Below, one piece after another: positions 1 to 5,513 of a stretch of DNA of 13,095 bases. A program made the translations under genes and the position numbers. Under the pieces are notes generated by a model that had not been told where the DNA came from, made no database searches, and saw only the letters and a list, made by a program, of their open reading frames with translations. Origin of the DNA: Lachnoclostridium sp. UBA933 (GTDB lineage Bacteria > Bacillota > Clostridia > Lachnospirales > Lachnospiraceae); assembly GCA_002293545.1 (NCBI GenBank), contig DBDL01000035.1, positions 16,129 to 29,223 of the forward strand, in the 5' to 3' direction. Position 1 is the first letter of the stretch. Every line of letters starts with the position of its first letter.

Positions 1-306
1 AGAAGTAAAAACATAGTCACTAATCAAAACGGTATCCGGGCTTATCATCTCTTTTACTTTATGATAATGCTCTGCCGGGGGAGTTTTATATGGTAAAAGG
101 ATAATCCATGCGATAAACCGTTTTGCCGCGGGCAAAACACTTAAAAATGCAATAATGGTAAAAAGATTTGCCCGGTTTCCGTTATTTATGATATAACCGG
201 CAACGAAAATCATAATTCCGATAAAAATATAGAGCAGGAGCATCAAAAACCTTATTTTCTTTTCATAATTAATATACCCATACTCTTTTTGATTTATTTT
301 TTTCAT
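1..306 (-). CDS. Unrecognised membrane protein, N-terminal part (cut by window edge)
   Basis: An open frame of 102 codons starts at ATG 306 and runs off the left edge without a stop, so only the N-terminus is visible. It begins with a basic/polar stretch (MKKINQKEYGYINYEKK). Two hydrophobic segments follow, at about residues 20-40 and 48-70, separated by a short polar loop (NNGNRAN); a soluble part starts near residue 72. This suggests two N-terminal membrane helices followed by a cytoplasmic domain. An AAAGGA-like ribosome binding site lies about 12 bases upstream. A second in-frame ATG at 318 is possible but sits directly on that site. The gene lies 66 bases downstream of the HAD gene on the same strand with no convincing terminator between them, so cotranscription is likely. 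I do not recognise the family and assign no function. Confidence 0.7.
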   Translation of the reverse strand, partial: MKKINQKEYGYINYEKKIRFLMLLLYIFIGIMIFVAGYIINNGNRANLFTIIAFLSVLPAAKRFIAWIILLPYKTPPAEHYHKVKEMISPDTVLISDYVFTS

Positions 307-372
307 ATGAATTGGCATTCCTTTCCCCGCAGATAAATCTGCTGTATTCCCATAGTACAAGATTCAATAATG

Positions 373-1047
373 TTACCTATAACAGTCCTCCGCTGTAAAA
401 TGAATCAAAAGCTGGAAAAAATCTTCAATCCAAAAATCAGAAAGACGCTTTTTTTCTTCTTCTTCCTCTTTGCTGAAATCATCCGCTACGGCACACACTT
501 TCATTCCGGCACTTTTTCCGGCGCAAATCCCCTGCACCAGGTCTTCAAATACAAGACACTCCTCCGGCAAAACACCAAGCTCTTTCGCTACAAGCAAATA
601 GATATCGGGTGACGGTTTCCCCTTTCCTACTTCACATGCCGTATGTACAGAATCCAAATACGGCATCAGCCGGTGTCTGGTCAAAACCAGTTCCGCTAAT
701 TCCTGAGAATTGCTGGTTGCAATCCCTGTCTTTAATTTATTTTTTTTGCAGTATTTTAGAAATTCCCTGCTTCCCGCCTTGCATGGTACTTCCGTCCGGT
801 ATTTCTCCCATGCCATCCGGTTCCATTCTGCTTTCATATCCTCAACCGTTTCGGGGATATCAAAAAAATTTTTAATAAAAACCGCTGTTTCCGTAAAACT
901 CATTCCTTCAATCTTTGATTGAAATTTCTCAGGAAGCGTATGCCCGTATCGTCCGAGATATTCAATATCAATCGCTTTCCACAGCCACATGGAGTCAACA
1001 AGCGTTCCGTCTAAATCAAAAATAACCGCCTTTATTCCCGTCAGCAT
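373..1047 (-). CDS. HAD-superfamily hydrolase, beta-phosphoglucomutase-like
   Basis: This 224-residue cytoplasmic protein has the four HAD motifs. Motif I is DLDGT with the nucleophile and acid/base aspartates D11 and D13. Motif II is the IATSNS stretch (T111/S112). Motif III is the lysine in GKGKPSPD near residue 144. Motif IV is FEDLVQG (E168, D169). The helical cap between motifs I and II places it in subfamily I, in the broad beta-phosphoglucomutase/phosphatase group. Members remove phosphate from, or isomerise, small phosphorylated sugars or metabolites; the substrate cannot be read from sequence. The ATG at 1047 has a GGGGG ribosome binding site five bases upstream and a consensus promoter about 50 bases further upstream. 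A run of acidic and lysine residues (KEEEEEKK, about 193-200) near the C-terminus is unusual but lies outside the catalytic core. Confidence 0.9.
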   Translation of the reverse strand: MLTGIKAVIFDLDGTLVDSMWLWKAIDIEYLGRYGHTLPEKFQSKIEGMSFTETAVFIKNFFDIPETVEDMKAEWNRMAWEKYRTEVPCKAGSREFLKYCKKNKLKTGIATSNSQELAELVLTRHRLMPYLDSVHTACEVGKGKPSPDIYLLVAKELGVLPEECLVFEDLVQGICAGKSAGMKVCAVADDFSKEEEEEKKRLSDFWIEDFFQLLIHFTAEDCYR

Positions 1048-1100
1048 TTTTTCCCCCTTAGCGATTGTTTCGTCTTATCGTATTGGTTGTACAGAAGTTT

Positions 1101-1129
1101 ATTATAATATGAGGTATGTGTTTTGTCAA
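1101..1129 (-). promoter_or_regulatory. Sigma-A promoter for the HAD gene
   Basis: Read on the minus strand there is a perfect TTGACA (1129-1124), a 17-base spacer and a perfect TATAAT (1106-1101). Transcription should start near 1094, giving a leader of about 47 bases before the ATG at 1047. It is divergent from the promoter at 1272-1300; together they occupy the 306-base gap between the HAD and PepSY genes. Confidence 0.9.
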
Positions 1130-1212
1130 ACCGGACTGTATGATATGTACTATCATTGAATCTTATACTTTGAATAATGAAGTGTTTGGAGAATACGAAA
1201 CTTTAAAATTAA

Positions 1213-1236
1213 AGACGTTAAGACGTTATATACGTC
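1213..1236. repeat. Tandem 8-base repeat plus dyad upstream of the PepSY promoter
   Basis: The 8-mer AGACGTTA occurs twice in tandem (1213-1220, 1221-1228). The second copy is also the left half of a dyad, GACGT-TATAT-ACGTC (1222-1236). The element ends 35 bases upstream of the -35 box of the PepSY promoter and lies about 85 bases upstream of the divergent HAD promoter. Position and shape fit a transcription-factor site. I do not recognise the factor, and a chance origin is possible in AT-rich DNA. Confidence 0.35.
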
Positions 1237-1271
1237 GATTTCATTTGGGAAAAATTTTTTATAAAAATGAC

Positions 1272-1300
1272 TTGACAAACAAACAAGACGGATGTAGAAT
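1272..1300 (+). promoter_or_regulatory. Sigma-A promoter of the PepSY-BlaI-M56 locus
   Basis: A perfect TTGACA (1272-1277), a 17-base spacer and TAGAAT (1295-1300) are present. The expected transcription start is near 1307, about 47 bases before the ATG at 1354. No comparably good promoter was found in the 169 bases before the blaI-like gene, so this promoter probably drives all three plus-strand genes. Confidence 0.85.
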
Positions 1301-1307
1301 ATGATTA

Positions 1308-1322
1308 TACAAGACATTTGTA
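1308..1322 (+). promoter_or_regulatory. Candidate BlaI/CopY-family operator at the transcription start
   Basis: The sequence TACAAGACATTTGTA is a dyad with TACAA/TTGTA arms. It contains GACATTTGTA (1313-1322), which fits the cop-box consensus KACANNTGTA known for CopY, a member of the BlaI/MecI/CopY family. A second copy with one mismatch, GACGGATGTA, lies at 1287-1296 and overlaps the -10 box. A repressor bound here would block initiation or early elongation of the PepSY transcript, and the adjacent BlaI-like protein is the obvious candidate. The motif is short enough to occur by chance about once per window, so its position is the main support. Confidence 0.5.
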
Positions 1323-1353
1323 GAAAATCAATTTTTTGAAAGGGGACTTTATT

Positions 1354-1887
1354 ATGAAAAAAAGAACATTCGCTATTTTTACCTGTTGGACAATGATTTT
1401 TATGATAACGGCATTGTTATTCGGAGGATTGATTCCTGCTTCTGAAAGCAGCAGCGCAGGCAAAATCACGATGCAGAGAAGGCAGCGGAGGATTTCATCA
1501 AGAAAAGCAATAAAGATTGCAAGGAAAGCGACACGCGGCGGTACGGTAACCGACTGCGATTTAGATTATGAAAGAGGCGTATTGGCATATGAAGTCGAGA
1601 TTTATAAAGGCCGGAACGAGTATACTGTTTTCGTAAGAGCTTCTAGTGGAAAAATTATGAAAAGCAGGAGTATTTTACCAAGTCAAAAGAAAATATCCGT
1701 AGCACAAGCCAAAAAAATTGCTTTGAGAAAGGCAGGCGGCGGGGTTGTTACCGACTGGGATTTGGATAATGAGTTCGGTATCCGTGTTTATGAAATAGAA
1801 GTCCGCAGAGGAATGTATGAATATGATATAACAATTAAGGCATCCAACGGAAAGGTCCTAAGCTGTACAAGAGAATATGATGACTGA
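1354..1887 (+). CDS. Secreted protein with two PepSY domains
   Basis: This 177-residue protein has a basic N-terminus and a hydrophobic segment (residues about 6-28) that looks like a signal peptide or membrane anchor, then a short basic linker rich in Arg and Gln. Two PepSY-type repeats follow (about 47-106 and 114-173). Each has the pattern I-S-x-x-x-A-x-K-I-A at its start, a GG(G/T)-V-T-D turn, Y-E-(V/I)-E, a G-x-x-E-Y stretch and A-S-(S/N)-G-K. PepSY domains occur in propeptides of M4 peptidases and in regulators such as YpeB, where they are thought to inhibit or modulate proteases. The ATG at 1354 was preferred over an upstream TTG because AAAGGGG (1339-1345) is spaced eight bases before it; the TTG would lie inside or ahead of that site. 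The BlaI-like and M56 genes follow on the same strand. Confidence 0.85.
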   Translation: MKKRTFAIFTCWTMIFMITALLFGGLIPASESSSAGKITMQRRQRRISSRKAIKIARKATRGGTVTDCDLDYERGVLAYEVEIYKGRNEYTVFVRASSGKIMKSRSILPSQKKISVAQAKKIALRKAGGGVVTDWDLDNEFGIRVYEIEVRRGMYEYDITIKASNGKVLSCTREYDD

Positions 1888-1889
1888 AA

Positions 1890-1969
1890 AGCGGGCGGCT
1901 GAGAAACGCGTTCGCAAAGAAAGAACTTTCCTAATTTGACAAATTATTTAGCGGGCGGCTGAGAAACGC
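1890..1969 (+). repeat. 20-base direct repeat, two copies 60 bases apart
   Basis: An identical 20-base GC-rich unit beginning AGCGGGCGGCTGAG occurs at 1890-1909, directly after the PepSY stop codon, and at 1950-1969. The copies are exactly 60 bases apart and the sequence between them is AT-richer and unrelated. The second copy is completed into a hairpin by the following GCCGCCGCT; the first is not. The rest of this 169-base gap also holds a small hairpin, TGAAC-GAAA-GTTCA (2012-2025), and an inverted pair GAACTTTC (1923-1930)/GAAAGTTC (2017-2024). Confidence 0.9.
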
Positions 1970-1976
1970 CGCCGCT
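1950..1976 (+). terminator. GC-rich intercistronic hairpin, weak terminator or processing site
   Basis: The arms AGCGGGCGGC and GCCGCCGCT pair as six G-C pairs, one bulged G and three more pairs around an 8-base loop. Only a poor U-rich stretch follows (AAATTTATTTC), so full termination is doubtful. It may reduce read-through from the PepSY gene into the blaI-like gene, or protect the 3' end of a processed PepSY mRNA. Confidence 0.45.
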
Positions 1977-2056
1977 GAAATTTATTTCGTAAACTTTGCT
2001 CCGCGGGAACATGAACGAAAGTTCACCTGACTTTCTATTATAAAAAGGAGAGCGTT

Positions 2057-2422
2057 ATGAAAAAATTACCGAATGCAGAATTTGAAATTATGAAAGTGGT
2101 TTGGAATAATGAATCACCGATTTCTACGAATCAAATCATTTCAAATTTAAAATCAAAGGCATCACGAAAACCTCAAACGATCTTAACACTTCTCATTCGG
2201 CTGATCGACCGTGGTTTCTTAGTCAGTGAAAAAAACGGAAAAGAACGAACCTATATTCCGATTATAACGGAAAAAGATTACTTACAATTTGAAACAGGCG
2301 ACTTTATTGATCGGTATTATGATAATTCGATAACTGATTTGGTAAATACACTTTATGACGGAAAAAGGCTTACCGAAAAGGAATTGGAAAGTTTATCTGT
2401 ATGGATCAGGGAAAGGAGTTGA
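2057..2422 (+). CDS. BlaI/MecI/CopY-family transcriptional repressor
   Basis: This 121-residue protein is of the usual length for the family. The N-terminal two thirds is a winged helix: LPNAEFEIMKVVWN (helix 1), STNQIISNLK (helix 2), PQTILTLLIRLIDRGFLV (recognition helix), then the wing KNGKERTYIPIITEKDY. The C-terminal helices (about 75-121) would form the dimer interface. Family members bind dyad operators as dimers and are lost from DNA when cleaved as a result of a partner M56 sensor being activated. Such a partner is encoded seven bases downstream. The ATG has AAGGAG about six bases upstream. The likely target is the operator-like dyad at 1308-1322. I do not use the name blaI because nothing here ties it to beta-lactam resistance. 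Confidence 0.92.
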   Translation: MKKLPNAEFEIMKVVWNNESPISTNQIISNLKSKASRKPQTILTLLIRLIDRGFLVSEKNGKERTYIPIITEKDYLQFETGDFIDRYYDNSITDLVNTLYDGKRLTEKELESLSVWIRERS

Positions 2423-2429
2423 GCGGATT

Positions 2430-3701
2430 ATGAATTCATGGATTTTATCGCTGTTTGAAACCAGCATCAGTATGACCGTCCTGATTGTGATACTTTACAT
2501 TGCCGGAATGCTGTTTATCAGTAAATTTGCCGCAAAATGGCGTTATTTTATCTGGATCATGATAGCCGCCGCTCTGCTTTTTCCGTTCCGTCCAAAAACA
2601 ATCCGTCCGTTGATTACCTTTGAAATTCCGGAACAATATGTCATGTATTCTTTAATCATATGGGCGTTTGGATTTCTTGTTTCACTCGGAATCAAGCTTG
2701 CTAATTATTTTCGTTTTACCGGCACTGCGAAACGCTGGCGGAGCGAAATCACAGATAAAGAAATCCTTGATATTTATTATTCGGTCCTGAGCAAACACCA
2801 TATTACAAAGGAAATCACTCTTTACGAATGCCGTTCCGTAACGACGCCTATGCTTCTGGGTATCCGAAATCCTGTTATTCTGCTGCCTGATATAGAATTC
2901 CCGCCGGACGAACTGGCGCTGATCCTTGAACATGAACTGATACATCATACGCATAAGGATTTATTGATAAAAATATTATCTATTACGGCGCAGTCAATCC
3001 ACTGGTTTAATCCCTTTATATACCTGATGGATAAAGTCATGCAAAGCGATTGCGAGGCTTATTGTGACGAATCCATCTTGGTTAATGCAGACAGTGGTAC
3101 CAGACAATTATACGGGGAATCAATTATTGGTGTAATCCGAAAACAAAATCGGTATAAAACAGCCTTTTCGACCGCTTTTTTCGGTGGTGTGAAAGACATA
3201 AAAAGGAGGTTGAATTCTGTCATGAATAAAAACAAAAAATGGAATTCGTTAGCAGCATTTATCGCATTCTTTTCGGTAGTATGCATTCTATCCTCCGGTT
3301 TACTTTTTTCTGCATGTGCGGTATCCACTCCCGATGCATCAAATACTCCGGTTCATGATACCAATCGTGGTACCAAACCGGAAACAAATGCCGATACCCC
3401 TCAGAATGAAAACATAAACAATACAGAAAACACAAACAATGAAAAAGATGGAAACAATACGGATTCCTTGCCAAATGACAAAGCTCGGACAGATAAAAAC
3501 ATGATCTCGGCGGAGAAAGCTAAAAAAATTGTTTTAAACGATATCGGCGGAGGCAAAATCACAGCTTATGAACTGGAACGCGACGACCATATGATGCAAT
3601 ATGAAATCGAAGCAATGAAGGGTGATACCGAATATGATTATTCTATTGATGCTTTCAGCGGAACGATTCTCGGCAAGGAATCAGAAAGCATATTTGACTG
3701 A
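2430..3701 (+). CDS. M56 (BlaR1/MecR1-type) membrane metalloprotease with C-terminal PepSY sensor
   Basis: This 423-residue membrane protein has helices at about residues 5-30, 37-53, 70-92 and 273-295, as in BlaR1. The protease loop between helices 3 and 4 carries the zinc motif HELIH (H168, E169, H172), followed by HWFNPFIYLM and the acidic CEAYCDE stretch (209-214) typical of M56. Helix 4 ends in a lipobox-like LLFSAC. A 60-residue Asn/Thr/Asp-rich linker follows, then a single PepSY domain (about 358-420) that aligns closely with both domains of the upstream secreted protein. In BlaR1 this outer position holds a penicillin-binding domain, so the signal here should differ. ATG 2430 was chosen because AAAGGAG (2412-2418) lies 11 bases upstream and the blaI-like gene stops at 2422. 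An earlier in-frame ATG at 2355 lies inside the blaI-like gene. Confidence 0.92.
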   Translation: MNSWILSLFETSISMTVLIVILYIAGMLFISKFAAKWRYFIWIMIAAALLFPFRPKTIRPLITFEIPEQYVMYSLIIWAFGFLVSLGIKLANYFRFTGTAKRWRSEITDKEILDIYYSVLSKHHITKEITLYECRSVTTPMLLGIRNPVILLPDIEFPPDELALILEHELIHHTHKDLLIKILSITAQSIHWFNPFIYLMDKVMQSDCEAYCDESILVNADSGTRQLYGESIIGVIRKQNRYKTAFSTAFFGGVKDIKRRLNSVMNKNKKWNSLAAFIAFFSVVCILSSGLLFSACAVSTPDASNTPVHDTNRGTKPETNADTPQNENINNTENTNNEKDGNNTDSLPNDKARTDKNMISAEKAKKIVLNDIGGGKITAYELERDDHMMQYEIEAMKGDTEYDYSIDAFSGTILGKESESIFD

Positions 3702-3735
3702 TTCGCAGCCGGCTGCAATGAAAACATATGAAATA

Positions 3736-3790
3736 TAAATAAAAATCCTCAGAGGAACGGATATACTGTCAAATCACTCCTCTGGGGATT
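3736..3790 (-). terminator. Intrinsic terminator of the M23 gene, overlapping its last codons
   Basis: On the minus strand the arm 3790-3778 (AATCCCCAGAGGA) pairs with 3756-3744 (TCCTCTGAGGATT) with one C/A mismatch, then TTTTTATTTATATTT follows. The 5' arm includes the last sense codons of the M23 gene, whose TGA is at 3776-3774. A second hairpin uses 3804-3790 with 3776-3762 (twelve uninterrupted pairs) and would place the terminator 5' arm in its loop. The convergent M56 gene ends at 3701. Confidence 0.75.
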
Positions 3791-4634
3791 GATTTGACAG
3801 TGTACCGGGAGTCTGAAATGTCTGACGGTAATCCTCAATAAACCGCAATATTTCATATGGATTCATGCTTACTTCTTTCCCTCCGATATCCAGATAAATC
3901 CCAACATGCAGGTGTGTGTCAAATTTTCCGACGGTCCCTTCTTCGCCGTAACCGGTGTTCCCCATTCTTCCCAAAAGCTGCCCTGCCTCTACTTCACTCC
4001 CCACTTCCAGGGCCTCTGCGTATTCATCCAGATGTGCATAATAAATAAATGCCCCGCCGGGAGTCCTTATACCGATCCGGTAGCCGCCCATATTCAGCCA
4101 TCCGATTTTTTCGATCACTCCGTCCGTCATACTCTGTACGGGGAAATATCCGGCAATATTATTGCTTGTCATAATATCACAGCCCTCATGGGCACGTTCT
4201 CCCCCATACGAACGTTTTCCGCCCCATGAATTTTCGTATGCCGTTGTTTCTCCTCCGGATATATCTTCGGGAACAGGGAAGAATTTTATATCACCGAGTA
4301 ATATCATCAATTGGGTTTGGTATTGTATGGCAATTTTCTGCGGCAGCAGCAGTGCAAATAAGCTGTTGTCATTGATTAATTCCGTCCCTTTTTGTATTTT
4401 CCCATCCTGCTTACATATATTGATGGCAATATTTCTGGTCCACCACTCTTTTGTATTATTCTCTGCCAGCTCTTTCAGTGCCTCGGCAGAAACATCAAAA
4501 GCACGGAATTTTTTCAAGTTTTCCTCCAAAGGGATAACCGACTTTGCATCACTTCCTACTAAAAGCAATTTTGTTTCCAAAACAACGATAAGTATTACAA
4601 TCAGCAGATTCATCATCTTCTTTTTCGATTTCAA
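3774..4634 (-). CDS. M23 (LytM-type) peptidase, membrane-anchored or secreted
   Basis: This 286-residue protein has a basic start (MKSKKK), one hydrophobic segment (about 7-27) as signal anchor, a roughly 90-residue region I do not recognise, and a C-terminal M23 fold. Metal ligands are visible as HEGCD (H149, D153) and HLHVG (H241, H243), with the supporting YYAHL (H201) and GNTGYG stretch. M23 enzymes cut peptide bridges in peptidoglycan outside the membrane; the complete ligand set suggests activity. The start is a TTG at 4634, chosen because AGAGGGGG lies just upstream; the first ATG, six codons later, has no good ribosome binding site. The gene follows murI by 51 bases on the same strand, and both concern the cell wall. 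Its ribosome binding site is locked in a hairpin (4633-4677). Confidence 0.88.
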   Translation of the reverse strand: MKSKKKMMNLLIVILIVVLETKLLLVGSDAKSVIPLEENLKKFRAFDVSAEALKELAENNTKEWWTRNIAINICKQDGKIQKGTELINDNSLFALLLPQKIAIQYQTQLMILLGDIKFFPVPEDISGGETTAYENSWGGKRSYGGERAHEGCDIMTSNNIAGYFPVQSMTDGVIEKIGWLNMGGYRIGIRTPGGAFIYYAHLDEYAEALEVGSEVEAGQLLGRMGNTGYGEEGTVGKFDTHLHVGIYLDIGGKEVSMNPYEILRFIEDYRQTFQTPGTLSNQSPEE

Positions 4635-4677
4635 AAAAACACCCCCTCTAGGAATTGTATGTGAGGCGGTGTCTTTT
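4633..4677 (-). terminator. Terminator-like hairpin at the murI-M23 junction that covers the M23 ribosome binding site
   Basis: On the minus strand AAAAGACACCGCCTC (4677-4663) pairs with GAGGGGGTGTTTTTT (4648-4634), with one G/G mismatch and one G-U pair, around a 14-base loop. The 3' side is followed by or includes a run of seven T (4639-4633). It has the form of an intrinsic terminator for murI, yet GAGGGGG is also the M23 ribosome binding site and the last two Ts begin its TTG start codon. It could be an attenuator, a translation-blocking hairpin, or both. Confidence 0.7.
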
Positions 4678-4685
4678 CATTATGA

Positions 4686-5489
4686 TTAATAGCTTTCTAT
4701 ATCAATTACTTTTGTTTCACTGACGGTAAACGGCAGTACGCCGTCGGCAAATGTGACAAACTTCTCCGGACCGTCACTGACATAATAATCATGAACCGGC
4801 TTTTCATTCTTTTGGTTGCATAAATTCTTATGTTCCAGCAATTCTTTCAGCTTTTGTGTCGTCGCATAAGCGGGGTTTACCAGTTTGACACGTTCTCCTA
4901 TTTCTCTCCCGATTAAGCGCTTAATCAGGGGATAGTGCGTACAGCCCAGAACCAATGCATCAATATCATATTCTTTCATTTCGCAGAGATAACGGGCTGC
5001 AATGTCTTCTGTTATCCGGTCATCCCACAATCCTTCTTCTACTAACGGCACAAATAAGGGACATGCCTTACTGACTACCGTTATTTCCGGTTTGACCTTC
5101 CGTAAGAATTCATTGTACATTCCGCTCTTTATTGTACTGGAGGTTCCGATAATCCCAATGTTATTGGTTTCTGTCATCTCTGCCGCCATCAGAACGCCCG
5201 GCTCTACCACTCCGATAATCGGAATATGGATTTCCTTATTGATTTCTTCCAGAGCCAGCGCACTTGCCGTATTACAAGCCACTACAATTGCTTTCACTTT
5301 TTTGGTCAATAAAAAGCGAACAATCTGTCTGCTGTATTTCAAGACCGTTTTTTTTGATTTGCTTCCGTAAGGCACGCGTGCGGTATCGCCAAAATATATG
5401 GTGTTTTCATTGGGCAGCTGCCTCATGATTTCACGTAATACCGTCAGTCCGCCGATTCCGGAATCAAAAACCCCAATCGGTGCATCCAT
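4686..5489 (-). CDS. murI: Glutamate racemase
   Basis: This 267-residue cytoplasmic enzyme converts L-glutamate to D-glutamate for the second position of the peptidoglycan stem peptide. All family hallmarks are present: IGVFDSGIGGLTV at the N-terminus (D9, S10), YFGDTARVPYG (31-42), the first catalytic cysteine in VACNTASA (C72) and the second in LGCTHYPL (C183). The length is normal. The ATG has an ideal AAGGAGAGAG site upstream and lies only 24 bases downstream of the RND gene stop, so it is probably cotranscribed from the promoter at 9562-9589. It may also serve a separate internal promoter that I could not identify. The M23 gene follows. Confidence 0.97.
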   Translation of the reverse strand: MDAPIGVFDSGIGGLTVLREIMRQLPNENTIYFGDTARVPYGSKSKKTVLKYSRQIVRFLLTKKVKAIVVACNTASALALEEINKEIHIPIIGVVEPGVLMAAEMTETNNIGIIGTSSTIKSGMYNEFLRKVKPEITVVSKACPLFVPLVEEGLWDDRITEDIAARYLCEMKEYDIDALVLGCTHYPLIKRLIGREIGERVKLVNPAYATTQKLKELLEHKNLCNQKNEKPVHDYYVSDGPEKFVTFADGVLPFTVSETKVIDIESY

Positions 5490-5513
5490 AATAACTCTCT
5501 CCTTATCCGTTAT

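Noticed and set aside
329..342. GCAGAT/ATCTGC hairpin between the HAD gene and the left-edge gene as a terminator
   Set aside because: Only six pairs with a two-base loop and no U-run on the minus strand.
1116..1304. 62-codon plus-strand open frame in the divergent intergenic region
   Set aside because: It runs over both predicted promoters, has no clear ribosome binding site and shows no recognisable protein features.
1336..1353. Upstream TTG as the start of the PepSY gene
   Set aside because: It overlaps the Shine-Dalgarno AAAGGGG that serves the ATG at 1354.
1936..1964. TTGACA before the blaI-like gene as a promoter
   Set aside because: No acceptable -10 box at 16-18 bases; that position falls in the GC-rich repeat.
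2355..2429. Upstream ATG extending the M56 protein by 25 residues
   Set aside because: It lies inside the blaI-like gene, has no ribosome binding site, and the added residues are not membrane-like; ATG 2430 has AAAGGAG.
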